Part shown: one piece after another, positions 25,228-33,067 of the stretch
Layout: each line of letters opens with the position of its first letter
Position numbering within the stretch: the stretch's first letter is position 1
DNA from: Tumidithrix helvetica
GTDB lineage: Bacteria > Cyanobacteriota > Cyanobacteriia > Pseudanabaenales > Pseudanabaenaceae
Direction of reading: 5' to 3'
DNA length: 64,000 nucleotides
Assembly (NCBI RefSeq): GCF_965232925.1
Contig: NZ_CBDDRA010000010.1
Span: 1 to 64,000 of the forward strand
The notes under the pieces: generated by a model
Database searches by the model: none
Told to the model about the DNA's origin: nothing
Seen by the model: only the letters and a program-made list of their open reading frames with translations
Position numbers and translations under genes: made by a program

Positions 25228-27690
25228 GTGAAGATATTTGGTAAGCAATATCTATATATTAGTAAGCAATATCTATATATTAGTAAGCGATATCTATATA
25301 TTAGTAGTATCTCTTTAGCATTATTCGTGTCAGGTGCTGTCTGGGGAGTCACATCTAAGCGGTTTGAATCTCGATCTGTTAACATTCCCAGTCCCGTTGA
25401 AGCCCTGCATCAAGCCGATCGGCTCAGTCCAGCCGAACTTACAGAGCTAGAAATTGATGAAGTCATTCGCGATCGCTTGCGCTTCGATCCGCAGTGGCAA
25501 GAAATCGCTCAAGCCGTGCGTCAAGACCTTATCCTGCTCAAATGGTCAAAACAGCCTCTTACCAATCCGATCTGGAAGCGGTACGGTGCGAAAGCCTATC
25601 CCCTGCTTGCCTATTACGCCCGTTCGCGCGATCGCGTCCGACAAAACTATGGCATGGCAGGGATTCGCAGTCTAGGCAAACCCTACACAACGCTTTGGTT
25701 GACGCAGCAGATTAAGCAACGTCTCCCTCGCCCACATATGGATTTATTGACAGAAAACGTCGAGTATCTCCTCAATCAATCAGGTACTTCGGCTCCCTAT
25801 GACTCTAAGGACTGGGAAAAAGACTTTGGTTTAGATGAGCCTGAAACACGCGATCGCTTGGTGCGGCTTGCCCGTATTGGGCTGGAACCCGAATCTTCCC
25901 CAACCTATTACGATCAATTCAATTTAGCCTTCTTGCAGCGATTGCTGGGCTATGATGCCGTTGCTAGTCATCGCATCTCTCCAGATCTCCAACTCAAACC
26001 TTTCGCTCGTTTAGCAGAATGGCTCCAGTTTGAATCTCTAGAACAGCCTAATCATCTTCAAATCGAGCAAGCGATCCATTTCTACAACAGTCTGCCAGAG
26101 CAGGCACGGGATTATATTCTGATCGAACGTCTGGGAAAACTCAAAGCAGGCGAGATTACCAACTTCGCCAGAGCCTTTTTTCGTCAGATTGCCACGAATC
26201 TGGATGCTCCCGATCGGGCATGGGCGATCGCAGAGCTAGATCGTCACGGCGATCCCATCGGGGAAGAATTATTACAGAAGATCGTTAACGGCGACTTGAG
26301 TCAGCTTTATTCCCTCTCTCGTCCTGTCAGTTATGAATCTTACTCAGAACGAGGCTTTTATGCCTACTATTTACTGCTGGGGATCGTAGACAAGTATCCA
26401 CAGTCAAAATATACCCAAGGTTGTCGCGAGTATGGCAATCTTACGGGTAAGTCCTATTTTGATGGCGAACCACGCAGTCAGGAGATTTTGGTTCGCAACG
26501 CCCGCATGACTCCCAAAGAGCGCAGTCAAAATTGGCAACAATGGCTAAGTCGCTACCCCGACCATCCTGGTGCTGACGATGCCACCTACCTGTTTGCTCG
26601 CAGCCTACAATCACAAAATGAAGTGATGCCAGCTTTACGTCTGTGGGTCAAAATGATGCCGCAGCCAATGGGAGATAATGATGCGGCATATCTAGCATGG
26701 CCCCATGTTCGTGCCTTGTTAGATGTGGGTCTAACCACCGAGCAGATAGAAATCCTTCTAGCCGAGCCTGAAATTCAACCGATCGCTCCCCTGTTCCAGT
26801 ATGCCTTGGCGGTTCGCTACGCACGATCGCAAAATTATGCGAAGGCTTTGCAGATCGCTCAAACGATTCGCCTCGAAGAAATGCCCAAACGGATTCTCGA
26901 TACCTATTATCAAAACTTTCGTTGGTGGGAAGCAGGCGATCGATCTGCCAATGTCATGCAAGAAATGCAAACGATGTTGACCGAGCAGCGTCAGCGTTGG
27001 CAAAAACTATTGGCATTGCAGCAAGAGAATACCCCTGAAGCTCGTTATCGTCTCGCCTCTGATTGGGCAGGTAAAGATGGCTGGAAGAATGGTTACTTAC
27101 CCTTTTGGGATGGTTTCCGCCTCTACCACCTCCCGACTGGAGGCTGGGGAGATGATGAATGTCTGGGCTGGTGGATCTGTAATACCAAACTCCGCTCAAC
27201 GGATGTAGTTCGTACTGCCTATCAAGCCTCAAGCCAAAATGCTGTAGCTCTATCGCTTTATCAAAGTATCCTTGATGATGCTAATACGCCACCCAGCCTA
27301 CGTGAAAAAACCCTGTATATGGTAGCGATGACCTTGCTCGAACAATGGGAAGAGCATGATTTTGGTGAAACTGTGGCAATTCACCCGCCTGCGGGGATAA
27401 CGAGCGATCGCTCTACGATTGCTTCGTTGAAATTTGGAGCCTACCAAGACTATCAAAATCGAGAGAAGCAAATTCAAAACGATTATCAGCGCCGTATCGA
27501 TAGTATTATTTCAGAATTGCAGTTGAAGTTTCCTCAGAGTACTTACACTGACGATCTGTTATTTTCTAGCTTCTTTCTCAGCGATCGCCCTAGATATCTA
27601 AGTCGGCTAGTTGAGCGATATCCACAAAGCGATCGTGCGGCTGAGGCAAGATTTTTGTTGGAGCACCTTCCCAGCAAACTGGGCGAATAG
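25228..27690 (+). CDS. Hypothetical large helical protein with N-terminal membrane anchor
   Basis: The 820-residue protein is not recognised as a named family. It starts with three copies of a heptapeptide (KQYLYIS, KQYLYIS, KRYLYIS), followed by a hydrophobic helix (SISLALFVSGAVWGV), so it is probably exported and anchored. The remainder is helical with TPR-like or superhelical character (RYPDHPGADDATYLFARSL, FQYALAVRYARSQNYAKALQIAQ, RYPQSDRAAEARFLLEHL). The middle resembles the superhelical region of soluble lytic transglycosylases, but no SLT catalytic domain follows. It probably has a scaffold or cell envelope role. Confidence 0.7.
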   Translation: MKIFGKQYLYISKQYLYISKRYLYISSISLALFVSGAVWGVTSKRFESRSVNIPSPVEALHQADRLSPAELTELEIDEVIRDRLRFDPQWQEIAQAVRQDLILLKWSKQPLTNPIWKRYGAKAYPLLAYYARSRDRVRQNYGMAGIRSLGKPYTTLWLTQQIKQRLPRPHMDLLTENVEYLLNQSGTSAPYDSKDWEKDFGLDEPETRDRLVRLARIGLEPESSPTYYDQFNLAFLQRLLGYDAVASHRISPDLQLKPFARLAEWLQFESLEQPNHLQIEQAIHFYNSLPEQARDYILIERLGKLKAGEITNFARAFFRQIATNLDAPDRAWAIAELDRHGDPIGEELLQKIVNGDLSQLYSLSRPVSYESYSERGFYAYYLLLGIVDKYPQSKYTQGCREYGNLTGKSYFDGEPRSQEILVRNARMTPKERSQNWQQWLSRYPDHPGADDATYLFARSLQSQNEVMPALRLWVKMMPQPMGDNDAAYLAWPHVRALLDVGLTTEQIEILLAEPEIQPIAPLFQYALAVRYARSQNYAKALQIAQTIRLEEMPKRILDTYYQNFRWWEAGDRSANVMQEMQTMLTEQRQRWQKLLALQQENTPEARYRLASDWAGKDGWKNGYLPFWDGFRLYHLPTGGWGDDECLGWWICNTKLRSTDVVRTAYQASSQNAVALSLYQSILDDANTPPSLREKTLYMVAMTLLEQWEEHDFGETVAIHPPAGITSDRSTIASLKFGAYQDYQNREKQIQNDYQRRIDSIISELQLKFPQSTYTDDLLFSSFFLSDRPRYLSRLVERYPQSDRAAEARFLLEHLPSKLGE
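25241..25303 (+). repeat. 21-bp tandem repeat x3, in frame
   Basis: GTAAGCAATATCTATATATT plus A repeats three times at 25241, 25262 and 25283, with one base changed in the third copy. It lies at the 5' end of the coding region and adds seven residues per unit, so copy number can change without shifting the frame. Confidence 0.85.
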
Positions 27691-28045
27691 CCTCATCGTA
27701 TCTTATAAGACGGTCGCTAAAAGCTAGGATCGAGACCTAGAAAGATTTTTAGACTGACAGATGCAGCTTCATTACTTCGTTCGTGAATGCTTTCTTTCAA
27801 ACAATTTTCCTGTCTCTACCCCTCGATCGGAGCTAGAGACTCATATTTTACTCCCTAACTTAAAGGGAGATTTGAATCAATCTTAGAAAGATTCCATCAA
27901 AACTATTGCGGAGTGGAACGAAAGATGATAGAAGAATAGAATGAATTCTCTCTTTTCTTCATGACATCACTTTATGGCATCGTAACAAATGACATGAATG
28001 CAGGGAGGAAAACTGCCAACAACTTATCACCAAAGGGTTTCAATT
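27691..28045. other. Intergenic region before the H1-like gene
   Basis: These 355 bases hold no recognisable gene or repeat. An in-frame ATG at 27998 could extend the H1-like gene by 16 residues but lacks a ribosome binding site. Confidence 0.5.
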
Positions 28046-29104
28046 ATGGGTCTTGATTTACCAACAGCATCCCTAGTCGCTTATCAAAAACAGCTTCAAG
28101 ATTTTCTTGAAGCCAACGAAGAAAAAGTTTCTCAAGCTCGCGCTCAACTCCAAAACGTCGAAGCCTTGCTAGCAAGCCTACCAGCCACAGTAGCAAAAGC
28201 TGGTAAAAAGGTTGCCGCTAAAGTCACTGCTGCTGTAGTTGAATTAGCTCCCCCTCCTGCACCCGTTAAGGTGTCAAAGAAGGAAGCCAAGGCTGCTGCT
28301 GCTCCTGCTGCTAAGAAGGCTGAGCCAAAGGTCGTTACAAAGCCTGCTGGTAAGCCTGGTAGACGAAGCAGTTCGATCACTTTACGGAGTGCCTATCAAG
28401 GGTGCACCTTGACTGAAGCGATCGAGAAGGTTCTGCAAGAACGTAAAGGTCAATATGTCAATGCTGACGGTGTTGTAGATGCATTGTATGGAGATTTGAC
28501 TGAAGAAGTTTTGAAAGTAGCTAAAGAGCGCGTCACCAAAAATTTGTCCAAGGGCAAGATTGAAGGCAAGTGGGAGCGCGTACCCGAGCAACTGGGCTAT
28601 TACACCCTATCCCTGAAGGATGCCTCTGCCTCTGCCGCGAAGTCTACAGCAAAGACAGCCAAAACAGCCGCCAAAGCTACGGCAAAGACAGCTGCCAAAG
28701 TCGTGGCAAAAGTTGCCAAGAAGGTAGAAGCAGAACCTAAAGCCGCTAAGAAAGCTGCTAAGGCTCCTGCTAAAGCCGCTCCTGCTCCTACAGCCAAGAA
28801 AGCTGCTAAGGCTCCTGCTAAAGCTGAATCTGGACGTAGTGGATCGATTAAGCTCCGCTCTTCCTACCAAGGTAGCACCCTCACCGAAGCGATCGAGAAG
28901 GTTTTGCAAGAGCGTAAGGGCGAATATGTAAATGCTGATAGTGTGGTAAAGGCATTGTATGGCGAACTCACTCCTGATGTCTTTAGAGTTGCTAAAGAGC
29001 GCGTCACCAAAAATCTGTCCAAGGGCAAGATTGAAGGTAAGTGGGAGCGCGTACCCGAGCAACTAGGCTACTACACCCTATCTCTAGCTGCTATCAAGGC
29101 ATAG
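28046..29104 (+). CDS. Histone H1-like protein with two near-identical globular domains
   Basis: The 352-residue protein starts with a predicted helical segment (MGLDLPTASLVAYQKQLQDF, to about 55), then a Lys/Ala/Pro-rich linker (about 56-108), domain 1 (111-190), a second histone-H1-like linker (about 191-267, repeats such as KAAKAPAKA) and domain 2 (268-347). The domains are 80 residues each and identical at 69 positions. Each contains TLTEAIEKVLQERKG, ALYGDLT or ALYGELT, and KGKIEGKWERVPEQLGYYTL, consistent with a small winged-helix-like fold. The basic tails suggest DNA binding and nucleoid organisation; this is inferred. The start is the ATG at 28046, because MGLDLP begins the helical segment. 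Confidence 0.75.
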   Translation: MGLDLPTASLVAYQKQLQDFLEANEEKVSQARAQLQNVEALLASLPATVAKAGKKVAAKVTAAVVELAPPPAPVKVSKKEAKAAAAPAAKKAEPKVVTKPAGKPGRRSSSITLRSAYQGCTLTEAIEKVLQERKGQYVNADGVVDALYGDLTEEVLKVAKERVTKNLSKGKIEGKWERVPEQLGYYTLSLKDASASAAKSTAKTAKTAAKATAKTAAKVVAKVAKKVEAEPKAAKKAAKAPAKAAPAPTAKKAAKAPAKAESGRSGSIKLRSSYQGSTLTEAIEKVLQERKGEYVNADSVVKALYGELTPDVFRVAKERVTKNLSKGKIEGKWERVPEQLGYYTLSLAAIKA

Positions 29105-29494
29105 GTATTCATTCGTTCATTGTGAGGTTAGCTATAAAAGTTAAACGCAATGAATGGCTGACCTAGAAGACAGAGGAAAAGCAGGCAGACTGAAGCATCT
29201 ATATTTATTTTGTAATTAGTATCAAACTGAAGTTATGTCGGCTTTTCCGATCGCCATCTCACCCCTGATCGATATTTATACCAATTTCTCTTGAAATTGC
29301 GACAGATCGGGTTTTGTGTTCCGCGCTTCGCGCGGTCTTTTCAAAAAGATGCGTTGCATCACTTTTTGAAAATGGTATTACTTAAATTTTCGACGGATTT
29401 GAATTTAAGCTTTTCATTTTTAGTTCTTTGAAGTGCCAGACTATTCTAAAAACTTTACAAAAAGCCGTTTCAATATTTTTGTAAGCGATAGATA
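29105..29494. other. Intergenic region with one dispersed element
   Basis: These 390 bases between convergent genes hold copy C of the dispersed element (29278-29378). I see no gene. Confidence 0.6.
29278..29378. repeat. Dispersed MITE-like element, copy C
   Basis: The element is 101 bp, with ends ATACCAATTT and AAAATGGTAT. Hairpin 1 is CCGCGC-TTC-GCGCGG. Hairpin 2 has arms TTCAAAAAGATGC and GCATCACTTTTTGAA around GTT. It is identical to copy D except for the three loop bases of hairpin 1. Confidence 0.85.
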
Positions 29495-30649
29495 TCAATC
29501 CCATAGACGCTTGCCTTCCCCTTCGTAGAGGCGATCGTGGGTGTCACGCAGTAATTTGGGAATATCTAGCTTTTCAGGACAACGAGGCAAACAGTCGCCG
29601 CAGTCCGTGCAGCGATCGCCCTTTTCTCCTGGGAACCAATGACCTGCATTTCCAAACATGGCATAACGATACTTGCCAAATTCCACCATGTCGTGTGCAA
29701 CTGCCAGATTTCGCAACCGTAAAATCTCTGGGATGTTAATTTCTTCTGGGCAGGGCAAACAGGCATAGCACTGCGAACAGCGATCGCTTCCCAACCCTTC
29801 AACATAGTGGCGGTGCATGCAGGCAAAGATTTCATTTTCCAATTCTGAAAGCGGCGCATCATTCTCCCAAGCTTCTTGATGCTCGGCAAACTCTTGCGGG
29901 TGGGCAGCACCAAGGCTGAGCGTGTGAACTCTAGGATCGGATAGTAAAAAGCGATCGTTCACATAGATTGGCGTGAAAGGATAGCATAGGCTTTTCAGCT
30001 TGGCTGATGGCTTGTAGATCATGCCGCCTTTATCTGAAGGAGAAATGATAAACACCCCCATATCTTTTTCATGGGCTAACTGAACGGCAGGTTCATTTCT
30101 TTGATTGAAATAGTAGTAGTGCAGATTGACCGAGGTAAATAGGTCGGTCTGGATTGCCGCTAAAATCACCTCTAGGGGGGCATGGGTAGAAAAGCCGACA
30201 TGACGAATCAATTTTCGATCGACTGCCTCCTGTACTGCCTTCATACAGCCCTGAGGATTTTTAAGTAATTCTAAATGCTCCCAAGTATTGACGCCATGCA
30301 GGTCAAAGTTATCGATGTAGTCGAGATTCATCTTTTGCAAGGAATCTTCGATTTGCCGCCGCATCGTGTCTGCATCTGGTGTGGGCACTATTTTTGTGGT
30401 GACATAGAGGCGGCGGGACGCATCCCCGTTTAGGGAATCGCGATGTTTGTCTAGCCCAGCCCGAAATGCCGCGCCCACAAATTGTTCGCTTTTGCCATAG
30501 CCTTTAGCGGTTTCAATGTGATTGATACCCAGTTCTATCGCTTTAAAAATCGTACTGACCGCATTTTCCTCAGACTCCAAATAGCGCATCGTGCCAAGGG
30601 AGAATACGGACAGAAGCATTTCAGTTTTACCAAAGCGACGATAACGCAT
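29495..30649 (-). CDS. Aldo/keto reductase with C-terminal 4Fe-4S ferredoxin domain
   Basis: The 384-residue protein has an aldo/keto reductase barrel (about 1-270) and a ferredoxin-like tail. Tetrad candidates are Tyr in ETAKGYG, Lys in LYVTTKIVP and His in NFDLHGVN; the usual Asp of the DTA motif is Glu here. The tail carries two Cys clusters, CSQCYACLPC and CTDCGDCLPRC, each suited to a 4Fe-4S cluster. Such fused proteins are thought to draw electrons from ferredoxin pathways. I start it at 30649 (MRYRRFGKTE), since the upstream extension is unlike the family. The substrate is unknown. Confidence 0.88.
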   Translation of the reverse strand: MRYRRFGKTEMLLSVFSLGTMRYLESEENAVSTIFKAIELGINHIETAKGYGKSEQFVGAAFRAGLDKHRDSLNGDASRRLYVTTKIVPTPDADTMRRQIEDSLQKMNLDYIDNFDLHGVNTWEHLELLKNPQGCMKAVQEAVDRKLIRHVGFSTHAPLEVILAAIQTDLFTSVNLHYYYFNQRNEPAVQLAHEKDMGVFIISPSDKGGMIYKPSAKLKSLCYPFTPIYVNDRFLLSDPRVHTLSLGAAHPQEFAEHQEAWENDAPLSELENEIFACMHRHYVEGLGSDRCSQCYACLPCPEEINIPEILRLRNLAVAHDMVEFGKYRYAMFGNAGHWFPGEKGDRCTDCGDCLPRCPEKLDIPKLLRDTHDRLYEGEGKRLWD

Positions 30650-30752
30650 AAAATTGTTCCAAGTAGCAGCAATAAAGAGGTAGATACCCATCAACTTCTA
30701 TATTAGCGTCAAGCTCCTCACTGATTCGGGTATAGTGTGAAGAAATCAAGTC

Positions 30753-30760
30753 AAAAAGGA
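30753..30760 (+). promoter_or_regulatory. Shine-Dalgarno AAAAAGGA before a non-standard tgt start
   Basis: AAAAAGGA ends 8 bases before ATT at 30769 and 11 before CTG at 30772. No ATG, GTG or TTG exists in frame between the upstream stop (30733) and GTG 30856. This placement supports initiation near 30769-30772. Confidence 0.5.
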
Positions 30761-30768
30761 TAGTAGAA

Positions 30769-31929
30769 ATTCTGAAACCGTTTGAATTTAAACTAGAATG
30801 CCAGTGTCGTCAGACAGGCGCAAGAGTTGGACAGTTCCACACACCTCATGGTGTCGTGCATACACCGCGTTTTATGCCTGTGGGAACGCTTGCCAATGTA
30901 AAAACCGTTACGCCTGCGCAACTCAAAGATTGTAAAGCCGAGATGATCTTGGCAAATACCTATCACCTGCATATTCAACCCGGTGAAGATATTGTGGCAG
31001 AAGCAGGCGGGCTACATAAATTTATGAACTGGCAGCAGCCAATTTTGACCGACTCAGGGGGCTTTCAAGTATTTAGCCTCAGCGATATTCGCTCGATTAC
31101 CGATGAGGGCGTACAGTTCCGATCGCCTCGTAATGGTCAGATGATTAACCTCACCCCTGAGAAATCAATCCAGATTCAAAATCAACTGGGTGCAGATGTA
31201 ATTATGGCATTCGATGAATGCGCTCCCTACCCTGCGACCTACGACCAGATTAGACAGGCAAGCGATCGCACGACCCTGTGGTTGGAACGATGTCTCAAAG
31301 CTCATGCTAGACCCGCCGATCAAGCCCTATTTGGCATCGTTCAAGGAGGCGTGTTTTTAGATCTGCGGAAAAAATCAGCCAGCGAACTGGTGCAATTCGA
31401 TCTGCCGGGCTATGCGATCGGAGGGGTAAGTGTGGGCGAACCACCCGAGTTGATTGCCAAAATTGTACGGGCAGCTACTCCTTTATTGCCTGAGAATAAA
31501 CCTAGGTATCTCATGGGGATAGGTACGCATCGAGAAATGGCACAGGCGGTTGCCGCTGGTATCGATCTGTTTGACTGTGTAATTCCTACTCGTCTAGGCA
31601 GGCATGGGATGGCGATCATGACCGTCGATGGTAAGAGCGATCGCTGGAATTTAAAAAACAATCGCTTTAAACGAGATTATTCCGCTTTGGATGCCAGTTG
31701 CCCTTGCTATACCTGTCAAAACTTTTCCCGTGCCTACTTGAGTCATTTGTTTCGATCGCAAGAGGTTTTAGCCTTTACGCTTCTAGCAATTCACAATATT
31801 ACGGAGTTAATTCGATTTACGCAAAGGATGCGCGATGCAATTTTGGGCGATCGCTTTGTGGAAGAGTTTGGTCACTTCCTGACCGATTTTTCCAATGATT
31901 CCGATCTAGATCTGCACAAACATCTTTGA
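30769..31929 (+). CDS. tgt: tRNA-guanine transglycosylase (queuine tRNA-ribosyltransferase)
   Basis: The enzyme exchanges guanine 34 for preQ1 in tRNAs with GUN anticodons. It shows DSGGFQVFSL (active-site Asp), DLFDCVIPTR (nucleophile Asp), GGVSVGE and a zinc site (CPCYTCQNFSRAYLSHLF with a downstream His). The first ATG/GTG start, GTG 30856, would remove the conserved segment GARVGQFHTPHGVVHTPR, which reads open and in frame back to 30736. Initiation at ATT 30769 or CTG 30772, behind AAAAAGGA, restores a normal N-terminus. The enzyme identity is firm; the start codon is inferred. Confidence 0.93.
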   Translation: MLKPFEFKLECQCRQTGARVGQFHTPHGVVHTPRFMPVGTLANVKTVTPAQLKDCKAEMILANTYHLHIQPGEDIVAEAGGLHKFMNWQQPILTDSGGFQVFSLSDIRSITDEGVQFRSPRNGQMINLTPEKSIQIQNQLGADVIMAFDECAPYPATYDQIRQASDRTTLWLERCLKAHARPADQALFGIVQGGVFLDLRKKSASELVQFDLPGYAIGGVSVGEPPELIAKIVRAATPLLPENKPRYLMGIGTHREMAQAVAAGIDLFDCVIPTRLGRHGMAIMTVDGKSDRWNLKNNRFKRDYSALDASCPCYTCQNFSRAYLSHLFRSQEVLAFTLLAIHNITELIRFTQRMRDAILGDRFVEEFGHFLTDFSNDSDLDLHKHL

Positions 31930-31956
31930 TTAAGAAATGTAACTTGGAGCTTCAGT

Positions 31957-32316
31957 ATGATTCGGATTTTGCTCTATCTTTGGCTGTGGTTCCTGTCGAT
32001 GGGAATTGCCATCTTTGCGACTCAAAATACGCTATCGATAACGCTCAAATTCTTAGTATTTGAGTCGATTAAGCTCCCGTTAGGTTTGGTCTTGGTATTT
32101 TGTGCGGGAGTCGGTGCGATCGCGGTTACGATTTTGCAATCCTTTCCAAAGCTACCCAATTACGCATCCGCTTTTTCTCGTCGTTCTGCTCCAATCAAGG
32201 ATGTCTTCTCTGCCTCTACGCCGCCGCCTAAAGATACTAAAAAGGCAGCTTCAACTCCGAGCAAGAAAGCCAGTAAAGATGGTTTTGAAGACGAATGGGA
32301 TGATGACTGGGATTGA
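31957..32316 (+). CDS. LapA-domain (DUF1049-like) small membrane protein
   Basis: The 119-residue protein has two hydrophobic helices (about residues 3-21 and 36-62) separated by a short loop with TLSITLKFLVFESIKLPLG, which is the LapA arrangement. A charged tail ends in an acidic cluster (DEWDDDWD). LapA proteins act in envelope assembly in enterobacteria; the cyanobacterial role is unknown. It lies 27 bp after tgt and is probably co-transcribed with it. Confidence 0.7.
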   Translation: MIRILLYLWLWFLSMGIAIFATQNTLSITLKFLVFESIKLPLGLVLVFCAGVGAIAVTILQSFPKLPNYASAFSRRSAPIKDVFSASTPPPKDTKKAASTPSKKASKDGFEDEWDDDWD

Positions 32317-32442
32317 GCTAGGGGGTATTGCCCACAAACTCAAAAATTACAGAAGTAAAAAGCAGAATACTTGTAGCAACACCTATGCCAAACCAAAAGA
32401 TGAAAAAAAGCATTTAGTCAAGAGGGATTTTGGAGGAAACTG

Positions 32443-32543
32443 ATACCAATTTCTCTTGAAATTGCGACAGATCGGGTTTTGTGTTCCGCGCGGAGCGCGG
32501 TCTTTTCAAAAAGATGCGTTGCATCACTTTTTGAAAATGGTAT
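32443..32543. repeat. Dispersed MITE-like element, copy D
   Basis: The element is 101 bp with the same ends and hairpins as copy C. Only the loop of hairpin 1 differs (GGA instead of TTC). It lies about 100 bp upstream of a transposase relic. Confidence 0.85.
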
Positions 32544-32649
32544 GAGTTTAATCAGAACAAAATCTCCCTCAAAAGCCCTTGTTTGACATCCTACCACTGC
32601 TGTATTGTCTGTCCAACTACATGACTGACACAACAACCCCCTCACCTCA

Positions 32650-32979
32650 GAAGAAATCCGTCCATCATCTACCCCCCCAAACGGAAACGGGGACGACCTC
32701 AAGGTTCAAAAAACAAGGACAAAACGCAGGTTAACCTGACTCCAGAGCTACTCCGCATCAAAGGAATGATTATCGCCCTGTTGGCTTTGCTCAGAGGACT
32801 AATCCCACTTAGTTATCTAGTGCTGGATGGGCTTTTTGGCAACAATAACGCCTTGCAAATGTCGCAGCAAATAGGTTTGTTTCCGATCTCCAAACTCCGT
32901 CATAACTCAGGGTTATACCTGCCCTACTCTGGTACAGACAAAAACCGTAAATATGGTGATCGTCTCAATCCTCGATAGC
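32650..32979 (+). pseudogene. Transposase relic (DDE type, internal fragment)
   Basis: An open frame reads KRKRGRPQGSKNKDKTQVNL, then SYLVLDGLFGNNNALQMSQQ and SKLRHNSGLYLPYSG, ending in GDRLNPR and a stop. Linker GRPxGSKNK and the D-G-x-F-G-N-N block belong to a common cyanobacterial DDE transposase of the IS4-like group, recognised from memory. Full-length members are several times longer, so both ends are missing. No terminal repeats were found. Confidence 0.65.
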
Positions 32980-33067
32980 TATTCTCACATCTGTGTAGTA
33001 CATTCAAAATACCCCCCGAAATTACAAAGCAAAAAAGCTAACAGCCAACAGCTAATCGCTATATTCT

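Noticed and set aside
25228..27690. Soluble lytic transglycosylase
   Set aside because: The superhelical region is suggestive, but no SLT catalytic domain with its Glu-Ser motif exists at the C-terminus.
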